Made by a program: the position numbers and the translations under genes
From: Antedon mediterranea
Lineage: Eukaryota > Echinodermata > Crinoidea > Comatulida > Antedonidae
NCBI RefSeq assembly: GCF_964355755.1
Contig: NC_092674.1
Coordinates: 5,027,001 to 5,091,000 of the forward strand
Direction of reading: 5' to 3'
DNA length: 64,000 bases
Shown: positions 28,801 to 34,558 of the stretch, one piece after another
Numbering within the stretch: position 1 is the first letter of the stretch
Layout of the letters: every line of letters starts with the position of its first letter
The notes under the pieces: generated by a model
The model's input: the letters and a program-made list of their open reading frames with translations, nothing else
What the model was told of the DNA's origin: nothing
Database searches by the model: none

Positions 28801-28806
28801 AAGTAA
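1352..28806 (+). CDS. DED-like / NACHT / LRR (NLR-type) immune receptor gene, 17 exons
   Basis: Spliced model: 1352-1895, 2322-2654, 3379-3402, 3785-4117, 4493-4573, 10405-10479, 11061-11111, 11503-11565, 15705-15761, 17723-17785, 18238-18291, 24182-24238, 24329-24373, 24808-24855, 25099-25149, 25460-25528, 25913-28806. It adds up to 4842 nt, or 1613 residues plus stop. Every junction is GT-AG and every intron is phase 1. Order of parts: DED-like domain (about 1-90) and a second helical region (about 105-180), two paralogous blocks of about 111 residues (182-292 and 301-411), a micro-exon linker (412-649), NACHT (about 700-1000) and LRRs (about 1115-1613). NACHT-LRR proteins of this kind are cytosolic pattern-recognition receptors, and the family is greatly expanded in echinoderms and amphioxus (family knowledge). 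The ligand is unknown. Exon phases and domain order strongly support one gene, but inclusion of each micro-exon is predicted only. Confidence 0.78.
2322..2654 (+). CDS. NLR exon 2: first copy of duplicated ~111-residue domain
   Basis: The exon is 333 nt, with acceptor TTTTATAG before it and donor AACG/GTAAGC after it. It is phase 1 on both sides. The product carries W..P, SLVFLLYITD, a helix with MHSSKELLRSLAGII, FIDQW and a C-terminal YDAALKKLQ helix. It aligns without large gaps to the product of exon 4 (3785-4117), which has exactly the same length. I do not recognise the domain with confidence. It lies between death-fold and NACHT parts, so a role in oligomerisation or sensing is possible but unproven. 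Confidence 0.65.
3379..3402 (+). CDS. NLR exon 3: 24-nt micro-exon
   Basis: TTGCAG precedes it and GTATCT follows it. It encodes VDDLEACQ with phase 1 at both borders, so it can be skipped or included without changing frame. It joins the two 333-bp duplicated exons. Because it is so short, the call rests only on splice sites and phase. Confidence 0.5.
3785..4117 (+). CDS. NLR exon 4: second copy of duplicated ~111-residue domain
   Basis: The exon is 333 nt with acceptor TTTTAAG and donor ATCG/GTAAGG, phase 1 at both ends. The product has SLVLYLAAYD, then LWKMYSSQKLQSDLATIV, then a QQQELIDVKIHYKDFKVAVR-type C-terminal helix. These match SLVFLLYITD, MHSSKELLRSLAGI and YDAALKKLQ in exon 2. Equal length, equal phase and colinear similarity show a tandem exon duplication that has diverged considerably at the protein level. 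Confidence 0.65.
4493..4573 (+). CDS. NLR exon 5: charged linker
   Basis: 81 nt between TTCAACAG and GTGAGT, phase 1-1. It encodes 27 mostly charged residues starting EKLDQAKIASEECRKEPE. It is rich in Glu and Lys and probably continues the helix that ends exon 4. The next exon lies 5.8 kb downstream, beyond an inserted LINE. Confidence 0.6.
5468..5969 (-). pseudogene. LINE ORF2 C-terminal Cys/His region (frameshifted)
   Basis: Two overlapping minus frames continue the RT product after it stops at 6009. The first has FKLLHRILVCNKRLHIWKL, followed by CDRC, then EEHMLLKCKV. This is the usual Cys-x2-Cys ... H-x4-C tail of L1/Tx1-type ORF2 proteins. A further frameshift leads into 5468-5683. The change of frames shows decay. 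Confidence 0.7.
6009..8141 (-). pseudogene. LINE ORF2 reverse transcriptase segment
   Basis: A minus-strand open frame of 710 codons. It holds the end of the endonuclease, a linker, then reverse transcriptase blocks: SPGSDGLSVEFY, ENWRPITLLNVDYKIMAHAL, the motif A stretch IFLDFAMAFDSIDR, the motif B stretch GVRQGCPLSALLF, and a catalytic LADDTVIF in place of the more usual YADD or FADD. It is frameshifted from the upstream endonuclease frame near 8130 and from the C-terminal region near 6000. Confidence 0.85.
8113..8670 (-). pseudogene. LINE ORF2 AP-endonuclease segment
   Basis: The minus-strand product begins near SLNVRGIRENYKKK, then FLQETHF, RGVSIFF, FINVYAPN and IIGGDMNC. These are the classic motifs of the apurinic endonuclease of L1-group LINEs, with catalytic E in LQETH and D in GGDMN. 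The frame stops about 30 bases after it overlaps the RT frame, so ORF2 is broken here. Confidence 0.8.
8760..9839 (-). pseudogene. LINE ORF1 remnant (zinc knuckle, acidic region), split by SINE
   Basis: Reading leftward from 9839: GHKINECP, then a complete knuckle CHKCNMSGHFAKNC. The frame then hits one stop codon (9625-9627) and continues in the same frame through an extremely Glu-rich stretch. The plus-oriented SINE at 9028-9286 interrupts it. A Lys/Arg-rich tail resumes at about 9026 and ends at 8760. CCHC knuckles are typical of Tx1/L1-type ORF1 proteins. The 5' part is missing, so the element is 5'-truncated at about 9846. Confidence 0.65.
9028..9286 (+). mobile_element. tRNA-derived SINE, family 1 (copy in LINE ORF1)
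   Basis: Starts GAGTGGAGCTGTGGCTTGG (an A-box-like TGGCTTGGTGG), has a B-box GGGTTCAAGTCC about 50 bases later, a body with AACTCCACTCCCAAAGAC, and the 3' end TTGGATGAGTATGAAAT followed by a run of A to 9286. Related copies lie at 35835, 41255 and 46114, all on the + strand. The long A tail suggests a recent insertion, younger than the LINE it interrupts. TTCTTTT on both sides may be part of the target duplication. Confidence 0.8.
9856..10404. other. NLR intron 5 remainder, nothing recognised
   Basis: AT-rich intronic sequence between the LINE's right target duplication and NLR exon 6. No ORF, RNA or repeat was identified. Confidence 0.4.
10405..11565 (+). CDS. NLR exons 6-8: micro-exon group with repeated SVGS motif
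   Basis: Three short exons: 10405-10479 (75 nt), 11061-11111 (51 nt) and 11503-11565 (63 nt). Each is flanked by AG and by GTGAGT or GTAAGT, and each is phase 1 at both ends. Their products end in the related stretches KDPESVGSIN, DLKSVGSKS and MDQSVGSKS, so they arose by exon duplication. They encode a Ser/Asp/Thr-rich, probably disordered linker between the duplicated domain and NACHT. Inclusion of each exon is predicted from splice sites and phase only. Confidence 0.6.
11809..12002. mobile_element. Palindromic MITE, PIF/Harbinger-like
   Basis: Termini AGCCTGTTTTCTTGTCGACG (left) and the reverse complement of AGCCTGTTTTCCTGTCGACG (right) form inverted repeats of about 40 bases. The element is nearly a palindrome. 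Flanks read GTAA on the left and TAAA on the right, fitting a 3-bp TAA duplication, the hallmark of PIF/Harbinger insertions. No coding capacity. Lies in NLR intron 8. Confidence 0.65.
12372..13555. mobile_element. 1.2-kb inverted-repeat element with internal tandem arrays
   Basis: Starts CAGTCCAAAATACGC (12372-12386) and ends with its reverse complement GCGTATTTTGGACTG (13541-13555). The left part (12380-12790) is a diverged tandem array built on CCAAAATACGTCAACTTGAG and GGCGCTATTCA. The right end carries two or three units of the same motif in inverse orientation (13420-13555). The AT-rich middle has no ORF. A separate short element (12876-12960) is nested in it. Confidence 0.6.
12876..12960. 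mobile_element. Short element with AGTCGCGTG inverted ends and GTCGGTCG repeats
   Basis: Begins AGTCGCGTGGAAGCGACTC and ends GCACGCGACT, so the ends are inverted repeats. Between them lies CACTATGTCGGTCGGTCGG and a CCGGTATCACTATGC segment. Related sequences occur at 16454-17190, 17520-17625 and 31637-31658, and inverted at 52766-52800. The TAATGGCTGTTGGCCTTGTT tail is shared by the first two copies, so the repeat may extend to about 12981. Confidence 0.55.
13556..15704. other. NLR intron 8, non-coding with diverged repeats
   Basis: No exon supported. Stretches at 13840-14060 and 14335-14610 share GGACTTCC..TAGACG-type and GTGCCATTTCCG-type segments, which look like remnants of one old repeat. 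The rest is AT-rich sequence with no structure that I recognise. Confidence 0.35.
15705..15761 (+). CDS. NLR exon 9: micro-exon
   Basis: 57 nt between TTTTTATTAG and GTAGGT, phase 1-1, encoding AAQTYSDTTDFEQEITSVE. The acidic, Ser/Thr-containing composition is like exons 6-8. Predicted from splice sites and phase. Confidence 0.55.
16139..16335. repeat. Three tandem units of 72-79 bp
   Basis: Units begin near 16141, 16213 and 16291. Each contains CATTAATAATTATGTACGGT or a close variant, followed by CGAATCTTTATATCTCATTT. The short open frames across it are a by-product of the repeat. Confidence 0.6.
16454..17190. mobile_element. Longer member of the AGTCGCGTG / GTCGGTCG element family
   Basis: Starts with the same AGTCGCGTGGAAGCGACTC as the copy at 12876 and ends with the same GCACGCGACTTAATGGCTGT. 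The GTCGGTC..CCGGTATC block occurs at both ends, in direct orientation (about 16484 and 17097). The middle is unusually rich in CG and GCGC (16780-16930) for this AT-rich region. The layout suggests that the 85-bp copy at 12876 is an internally deleted form. A related partial block occurs at 17520-17625. Confidence 0.5.
17723..18291 (+). CDS. NLR exons 10-11: coiled-coil-type micro-exons
   Basis: Exon 10 is 17723-17785 (63 nt, acceptor TTTTAACAG, donor CAAC/GTGAGT). Exon 11 is 18238-18291 (54 nt, acceptor TTTTATTAG, donor GAAG/GTGAGT). Both are phase 1-1. Products contain GRKRELKEKLAETQ and YENRKQNQEEELSETE. They belong to the same exon family as 12-16, with a K/E-rich helix ending L-x-E-T-E or similar. 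Confidence 0.6.
18292..19259. other. NLR intron 11, first part, nothing recognised
   Basis: Non-coding. A few short direct repeats of GATGTTGATGTTG type near 18740. No exon or mobile element could be supported. Confidence 0.35.
19260..20700 (-). mobile_element. LINE fragment with reverse transcriptase and C-terminal region
   Basis: A minus-strand open frame (19324 to about 20694) gives LHKPGKQKGIVKNLRPVVLL, then motif A LDMSSAFDTVDR, motif B GVPQGDCLSPILF, catalytic QYADDISFVS, and a tail with RRLTWYGHLLRL and PKGRPKTTWM. That tail is common in RTE- and Jockey-group elements. The frame is intact for about 455 codons but lacks endonuclease and RT N-terminal parts, so the insertion is 5'-truncated near 20695. 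The exact clade is uncertain. Confidence 0.8.
21178..22216. mobile_element. Mutator-like foldback element with 10-bp target duplication
   Basis: Both ends carry GGGTGTCACGAAA..CTAAGACCACGAAAGCTAAGACC as inverted repeats of about 85 bases with an internally repeated CGAAAGCTAAGACC. The flanks are CAAATTAGCA at 21168-21177 and 22217-22226, a perfect 10-bp direct duplication. The similarity of the arms continues inward imperfectly, so much of the element can fold on itself. A duplication of 9-10 bp with long inverted repeats fits Mutator-like elements; that assignment is inference. No transposase is present. Confidence 0.75.
22239..22558 (+). mobile_element. tRNA-Ser/Leu-derived SINE, family 2
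   Basis: The 82-nt head (22239-22320) looks like a class II tRNA. Acceptor GAGTGAG pairs with CTCACTC at the end. The D-arm A-box is TGGCTGAGCGGTTAAGAC and the B-box is GGTTCGAGGC. A body of about 240 nt follows, with TCGAGACGAGTAGGGGG and ending in TCAATCAATCAATCAA instead of poly(A). Minus-strand copies lie at 35228-35449 and 44895-45196, and a degenerate plus copy at 36405-36712. Confidence 0.8.
23655..23757 (+). repeat. G-run tract
   Basis: A cluster of five or more runs of 4-10 G (GGGGG, GGGGG, GGGGGGG, GGGGGGGGGG, GGGG) joined by AAAT or similar, ending in GAAAATGTCCTAGAACC. It looks like a degenerate GGGGAAATGTCC-type repeat. Could form a G-quadruplex in DNA or pre-mRNA. It is intronic in the NLR gene. 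Confidence 0.6.
24182..25528 (+). CDS. NLR exons 12-16: duplicated K/E-rich micro-exons
   Basis: Exons: 24182-24238 (57 nt), 24329-24373 (45), 24808-24855 (48), 25099-25149 (51), 25460-25528 (69). All are phase 1-1 with good AG and GT sites. Products include RHYESLKEKLKEIKNK, GDPEMQKKELLLSTE, GGHEIQKEEILLVSTE, GDHEKQKEELHLSKE and ENFKEEFQKNF. The three middle ones are clear copies of one unit (GD/GH-E-x-QKxExLxLSxE). Together they would build a short charged helix just before NACHT. Number and order could vary between transcripts. Confidence 0.65.
25565..25630. repeat. 66-bp perfect hairpin
   Basis: GGGTGTCTAGAAAACTCAGA at 25565-25584 is exactly the reverse complement of the last 20 bases (25611-25630), with a second internal TAGAAAACTCAGATCT copy. 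It lies 36 bases after NLR exon 16, near its splice donor. The GGGTGTC end is shared with the foldback element at 21178, so this may be a minimal MITE. Confidence 0.75.
25913..28806 (+). CDS. NLR exon 17: NACHT ATPase and LRR array
   Basis: Acceptor CTTTTTTACAG at 25912. NACHT: Walker A ESEMGTGKTTLL (26119-26154), Walker B VVLMLDGFEEL (about 26365-26397), then SIVILTSRSE (sensor region) and a winged-helix-type part. A FEVIYMPLHKLIGESLVGFYL stretch matches the FLHxTFQEF-like helix of NLRs. The first glycine of the P-loop is replaced by serine. LRRs start near 27310. From about 27430 they are 57-residue units, each of two ribonuclease-inhibitor-like repeats (LxELxIxNNDISDIDG and KLVKLxMxNCKLSG). 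Eight units are read before TAA at 28804. NACHT binds ATP to drive oligomerisation, and LRRs sense or autoinhibit (family knowledge). Confidence 0.88.
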
Positions 28807-29800
28807 TGATATAAGTGACATAGATGGTACTTTACTAGGCACTTTCTTGAGTAAGTGTCTTAAGCTGGTTAAACTTCTCATGTATAATTGCAAACTATCA
28901 GGTAGCGTAATGAATGAAATGATGAGAGTGCATGCAAAATATAAGTTAGAATTACAAGGGCTTGATATTGGGAATAATGATATCAGTGACATACATGGTA
29001 CTTTACTAGGTACTTTCTTGAGTAAGTGTCCAAAGCTGGTTAAACTCCTCATGTATAATTGCAAACTATCGGGTAATGTAATGAATGAAATGATGAGAGT
29101 GCATGCAAGAGACAACTTAGAATTACAAAAGCTTGGTATTGCAAATAATGATATCAGTGACATAGATGGTGCTTTACTAGGTACTTACTTGAGTAAGTGT
29201 CCTAAGCTGGTTAAACTTCTCATGTATAATTGCAAACTATCAGGTAATGTAATGAATTACATGATGAGAGTACATGCAAGAGATGAGTTAGAATTACAAG
29301 AGCTTGATATTGCAAATAATGATATCAGTGACATAGATGGTGCTTTACTAGGTACTTACTTGAGTAAGTGTCTTAAGCTGGTTAAACTTCTCATGTATAA
29401 TTGCAAACTATCAGGTAATGTAATGAATGAAATGATAAGAGTGCATGTAAGAGATGATTTAGAATTACAAGAGCTTAGTATTGGGAATAATGATATCAGT
29501 GACATATATGGTGCTTTTAGGTACTTACTTGAGTAAGTGTCCTAAGCTGGTTAAACTTGTCATGTATAATTGCAAACTATCGGGTAATGTAATGAATGAA
29601 ATGATGAGAGTGCATGCAAGAGATGAGTTAGAATTACAAGAGCTTGATATTTGGAGTAATGATATCAGTAACATAGATGGTACTTTACTAGGTACTTTCT
29701 TGAGTAAGTGTCCAAAGCTGGTTAAACTTGGCATTTCTAATTGCAAACTACCAGGTAATGTAGCTAATATTGTGGTCAGAGAGTGTAATAATAGAAGAAT
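27430..29800 (+). repeat. Tandem array of about 14 LRR-coding 171-bp units
   Basis: The word TGCATGC recurs at 27590, 27761 and 27932, giving a strict 171-bp period. Units are almost identical at the nucleotide level, including silent positions, which implies recent unequal crossing-over or gene conversion. Variation is concentrated at LxI(AN/GN/RN/WN) and LxM(Y/S)N, the exposed positions of the LRR beta-strands. The first unit is the most diverged. Confidence 0.9.
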
Positions 29801-29816
29801 CATGTTAATAATGTAG
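28807..29816 (+). pseudogene. Decayed distal part of the LRR array
   Basis: After the stop at 28804 the same LRR units continue in two other frames: 28790-29536 (through about five units) and then 29481-29816. The first shift is a deletion of about 29 bases relative to neighbouring units, between GAGATAAG and TAATGATAT. The second is a 2-base loss near 29514 (GCTTTTAGG for GCTTTACTAGG). The two changes do not restore the frame. The final piece ends LPGNVANIVVRECNNRR, like a natural C-terminal LRR cap. It may be part of the 3' UTR, or the original end of the protein before truncation. Confidence 0.75.
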
Positions 29817-31779
29817 TGTCATATCATTGAGAAGTAGGCATCTCAAAGTTGTATATTTCAGCACTTCTTATTGTATTACTGCCTGGAATAGACCCCATGA
29901 TAGACAATCCAGGTGTTTTTGTAGGCCAGACAACAGTTTGATTATACCATGGTATGATTATAGTATGATGTGAGTATTGTAGTAAATATAGTTACTAGTT
30001 ACTTTGGGTTATGTTTTTTTTAAACATTTTAAACATTAAACATAGTATTTATGTTGTTCAATAATGTTTTTTATTCTGTTTTATATATTGTTTTTAAACT
30101 GTGTATTTAGATGTTTTATTTTCTGGCAAATTGCTGACAGCTGACTCTTTCAAAACTGGACTGAATCTATTTGATTTTGAAATTCTTGTTTAGAGATTTT
30201 ATCATTTTTGATTGTATTTAATTTGTTTGTATATAAATGTTTTACTGAACCGTAAAACAATGTCTATCTATTCTATCTTTTTTTGGCTGAAATTGCATTA
30301 CTTCGTTGTAGAATGTTTGGCTACTATATATCGTATTAAGTGAGTGTGCTATTTAACTACATTGTATTTAAAGCATTTGTATGAGTCCTATGTTTCAGAA
30401 TGTGTTTGTAAAAATCAATCAATCTTTAGACTTGAACGCATTATATTAAATTTTGTTTGACATTATTTACATTTGTAATAATTTTATAATGATGTAAACA
30501 TTTTTTATGTATTTTTTTTGTTTATATATAAACTTATAATAATATAATATAATATTATAACAATGTGTTACTTTTATTACGTTTGAACATTGTGTGTATG
30601 TTTTTGTTTATAGTGGGATATAGCTATTTCTTATAGTTTTTAACTGATTGACTACAAATTTGTTTTGCTTATTACTATCACTAGTATTTAAGTTTTTGTT
30701 CTTAACTAACCAATGAATGAAAATCAACCCAAAACTGAAGATAGAAATGATAAAACGTTATCAATTAATTATCAAGTGTGGTTACAGTAGTTGGGTCATG
30801 GTTCATATAAGGATTTGTAGTTAGCAGTATTATGTAGGAAATATTTAATCCATAATAGTAGGTCTATAGTCATCTGTTTATTTTGAAATGTAGATGCTTC
30901 TGTAAATAAATGTCTTGATATACTGTATATTGAAATATTATGCACACATAATTATGTTGATATTTATCACTACAGTATTGTAATATAGTGTTAATGTTGA
31001 GGTACTAATGAAGACTCTTACTCGCTTAACTGTAGTAACACATATTGTTTATTCAATAATACGTTATATACTCAATACAATACAATACAATATAGAAACA
31101 GGATCGGAACAGAGGATAGAGTGATGCTGTCGGTGAGGTGTGAGGGTGTAGGTCTGCTTCTGAAGAAGTGGCTGTGAGGTGTGTCTGGGCTCTTCTGAAA
31201 CTTGGGGGTATATTGGCTTCGGTTCATTTGCATATGTCACTACGTAATCTGTGAGGGTAACGATTGGTCCTAAGTTGGTCCAGGGGTGTTTAAGTGGGAG
31301 TGATTGATCTTATCTGGGGAGGTTACAATGATGAATTGGCCCTGTCGAATCAGTCACAAAATTAAGCATTTTCTTTAGGGATTCTATTATAAACTAAATG
31401 GTCATTAAAACATCTGGACAAACTCTCCTCTGGACTTTCTGGGTCAAGTTCGTGAACTTATTTGAATTCTGATACAAAGGTCAATTTCTTAATTATAAAA
31501 GGATATCATTATATTACAGTATATACAATTATTATGTTGTAAATAAAAATTGAAATATTATAATAACAATTTATATTCTGGTTGTTTTATTACAATGTTG
31601 TTATAGATCTGTTATAGACTGGTTATTTTTACTCTATAACTCACTATGTCGGTCGGTAAACACAGTACAGTACAATTTCGTTCCCCCCACTGATGCCAGT
31701 CGCATCCAAGAGGCAGTCTTCTCTAGCATCCAAATATATGCTGGGTCCGACTGTTGAAGGGCTTCCTTGACTGGGTTAG
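29817..31779. other. Intergenic region / NLR 3' UTR, AT-rich
   Basis: No coding exon seen. Candidate poly(A) signal AATAAA at about 30904. The segment 31020-31400 is less AT-rich and looks repeat-derived, but I could not identify it. A fragment of the GTCGGTCGG element lies at 31637-31658. Confidence 0.4.
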
Positions 31780-32165
31780 CTTCTTAGCTTGACTAGGATC
31801 ACACTTAATTTGATCCATGGGTCACGATAGTATGGTTTTCGGGCTTTTGCAAAGAGCATTTGTTTTGTTAATGAGTTATTTGGTTCTCGAAAGATATGGG
31901 CTATGTACTTCAGGTAGTGAACATGTATATATTCTTTTAGTGGAGTTGCACCAATGATATTTTCAACATCTTTATTTGAGAACAGGAGACTGAAAATTCC
32001 ATCTTCTGTAGATATTGCTCTTGGTTCCCTGTAACCTTCGCTTCTTTACATTTATATCCCCCTCTTATCATCTGTCTCATGAGCGAGTACCAACATGTCT
32101 CCAATTTCTTTATTTCAGCTTCTTTTGGGTAACAGGCTTGTGTTGCATACACTAATCTTGATCTT
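31780..32165 (-). pseudogene. LINE reverse-transcriptase C-terminal remnant
   Basis: The minus strand reads YATQACYPKEAEIKKLETCW, then SLMRQMIRGGYK. After a frameshift near 31950 it reads EYIHVHYLKYIAHIFREPNN and FAKARKPYYRDPW. This is the typical C-terminal part of non-LTR retrotransposon proteins that follows the RT thumb. Stops and a frameshift make it a fossil. Confidence 0.6.
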
Positions 32166-32645
32166 ACAATGGCCTAGATACACATTAAAGTGTGACACCG
32201 ACTAGAAGGAAGAATTGGAAGGGAGAGAGGACAGGACCCTATGTATTAGCCCCACCCCTTATAAGCCAATCCTCACACACCCCTAACTTAAAATGCACAT
32301 GACTATTAAGTCAGTAGAGTTTTTCTTTATTAAAAATGTCATCGTCTCACTGCACAATATACATAATGTAAAATTAATGGCAATGTTCGTTTATATCAAC
32401 CACGATAGCTTTTTTCCAGCCGAATAAAAAATATCTGAATCCAGCACCGAGGCCGACAGATATGCATAGCCAGCCGTTGTACGTCATGAAGATAAGCATA
32501 AGGAAGTAACTGATTTGATGGTTACTTGGACATGTAAAAAAAGTCTGCAGAAAATGAGACTTCTTTCTAATGGCATTACCCCCACTGGTTGTGCAGTTTC
32601 TACCATATCACCTTCATGTACTGTTGCTGTGCAACTTGAAGTAGT

Positions 32646-32967
32646 TCACATTTGTTATGCAGTACACACCAATCGTCATGCAGTACACACCAATGGTCAT
32701 GCAGTACACACCAATGGTCATGCAGTACACTATGGAACGCCTCCTCTGCCTTCAGTTCACATTTATCATGCAGTACACACCAATCGTCATGCAGTACACA
32801 CCAATCGTCATGCAGTACACACCAATCGTCATGCAGTACACACCAATACATGCAGTACACACCAATTGTCATGCAGTACACACCAAACAACATGCAGTAC
32901 ACACCAATCGTCATGCAGTACACACCAATCGTCATGCAGTACACACCAATCGTCATGCAGTACACAC
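32646..32967 (+). repeat. 21-bp minisatellite upstream of SCLT1
   Basis: About 13 units of CACCAATCGTCATGCAGTACA with variants (CAATGGTCATG, CAAACAACATG and one shortened unit). The 5' flank GTTCACATTTGTTATGCAGTA is duplicated inside the array at about 32756. Because 21 is a multiple of 3 and the unit lacks stops, open frames appear on both strands; they are not genes. The array ends about 200 bases before the SCLT1 start codon and is followed by a GC-rich stretch. Confidence 0.85.
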
Positions 32968-33165
32968 CCGCCGCCGCGCCGCCCGGCCCCATGTATATGA
33001 TGACGTAACTAACACCGTAAATAAATTAATAACAAACAACTAAACTGGCGGCGCGGTTGGTATGAAATTCCATCGGTTCGTTTGCAGACAGTATGCCTTA
33101 ATTGTTCACATTTTAAAGTTACAAGACATTTTTTGAGAACATAATACCGAGATATTTCATGTACA
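32968..33165 (+). promoter_or_regulatory. Putative SCLT1 promoter / 5' UTR
   Basis: A short GC-rich patch, CCGCCGCCGCGCCGCCCGGC (32969-32988), and GGCGGCGCGGTTGG near 33047 stand out in AT-rich surroundings just upstream of the SCLT1 ATG. No TATA box or clear RFX X-box was found. The assignment rests on position and composition only. Confidence 0.35.
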
Positions 33166-34558
33166 ATGGTAGATGGTGAAATTGAGTTCCTGCGTGACCA
33201 AGGTTAGTCTACATTTTAAACTATATTTTTAAACATTTAAAGCTAGGCCCACCAGGCCTTTTAATTTTCCACCCACACAGCAGAAGAGGCAGTGCCAGTG
33301 CCAGTGCAGTGTGCAGACCGTCGCAGTCCAGTCTAGGCCTAGGCTAGTAGGCAATTGTAGGCCTAACTAGTAGGTACTTCCTACACTTACAGTATTTCTA
33401 TGACCTAACTAGTTTCTCTAGGCCTAATAAAGGCCTAGCCTAGACCTAAACGGAGGCCTAATAATAATATGTCTAAATTTGGTTAAATTTAATAACAATT
33501 TTTAACTTTATTTTTGTTTTTTTTAACACAATTTTTGCAGTTCAAAGGTTGAGTGCTGAATTGAGAAAGTACCAGGAAAAATATCTTCCATTAGATGAAC
33601 AAGCAAAGGTAAAGATTATCAGAAAAAGTTTAGGCTTGTTCTTTTGTTGAAATGTTGATTATTAAATATTATAAACACCTTTTTTTTTGTAAATTCTGAA
33701 TAAAGATTGACAGACAATCGGGGCCAGAAGATCGGGCACCAACGGGTGTAGACGTTCGGGCCCAAATTTTTCGATGTTCGGCTCAACCGTGTGGACATTC
33801 GGGCCAATATAATTACTATTAGACGATCGGGCCCATTATAAAAATAAAGAAAAAATGATCGGGTCCACGAAAACGAATTGGATTTATAATTGTTCACAAA
33901 TGAAAAAGACCTATAAAGAGTATCCATGGTGACAGTAGAATCTCTTCTTTGGGACACCTTCATAATAAAGCAATTATAATGAACTACTATAATGGAATGG
34001 ATTTACAAACGATACACTTGGCTATCGGACTCAATGTTGAGACTGTCTGATTAAGACTATCAGGCCCAACGCCTAAGACGATAAGAATGTGCCCAATCAT
34101 CTCTATGATAGCTGAGTGATAGTAATTGGATAATAAAAACAAAACATAATTTTGTAAATAATATTTTGTTTCAGAGAGACTTGCAGGATGAAGACTCAAC
34201 ATCAGCCCCTTGGTTAATAAACAAAGGCCTATTATCACCATTGGTTGCCGAGTATGACAAGGAAGTTCATCGCCTCCGACAGGAGATACATGGGTACAAG
34301 ATACAACACCATGAATTATCAGAAAAATGTCAAAGACTCGTTGATGAGAACAACAAGTTGCGATCAGAATTAAAGAATAATATTCAGACGGATTTGGAAT
34401 CATCATTGGCTGTTGATGATAATGACCGTGATATTGATAATGATGTCATTAATAATTTACAAAGACAACTACAGGTGATGCAAAAGGAAAAAGATTATGG
34501 AACGGAAATGTGGCAGGCAACACAACATGAGCTTGAAATACTTACTGAAGAACATAAG
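33166..34558 (+). CDS. SCLT1: SCLT1 exons 1-3 (N-terminal region)
   Basis: Exon 1 encodes MVDGEIEFLRDQ and ends in phase 1. Exon 2 completes VQRLSAELRKYQEKYLPLDE. Exon 3 (384 nt) is the largest exon and carries WLINKGLLSPLVAEYDKE and the first long coiled coil, ending EILTEEHK. The ATG was chosen because its product matches the vertebrate N-terminus (M-x-x-E-I-x-FLR-x-Q) and the exon ends at a proper donor. Intron 1 contains several AGGCCTA motifs. Intron 2 (33609-34174) has degenerate GATCGGGCCC-like repeats at 33715-33870. Confidence 0.9.

Noticed and set aside
27906-29803. Minus-strand frames of 92-143 codons
   Set aside because: Shadows of the LRR repeat: same 57-residue period and no independent features.
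32646-32967. CRISPR-like look of regular 21-bp repeats (also 40500-40735 and 54436-54838)
   Set aside because: Units are contiguous without unique spacers, and the DNA is eukaryotic; these are minisatellites.
32515-33043. Three overlapping plus frames and one minus frame of 118-161 codons
   Set aside because: All are translations of the 21-bp minisatellite, so they are simple repeats in every frame.
33619-34406. Minus-strand frames of 114 and 139 codons
   Set aside because: They overlap SCLT1 exon 3 and its intron in antisense, with no conserved motifs.
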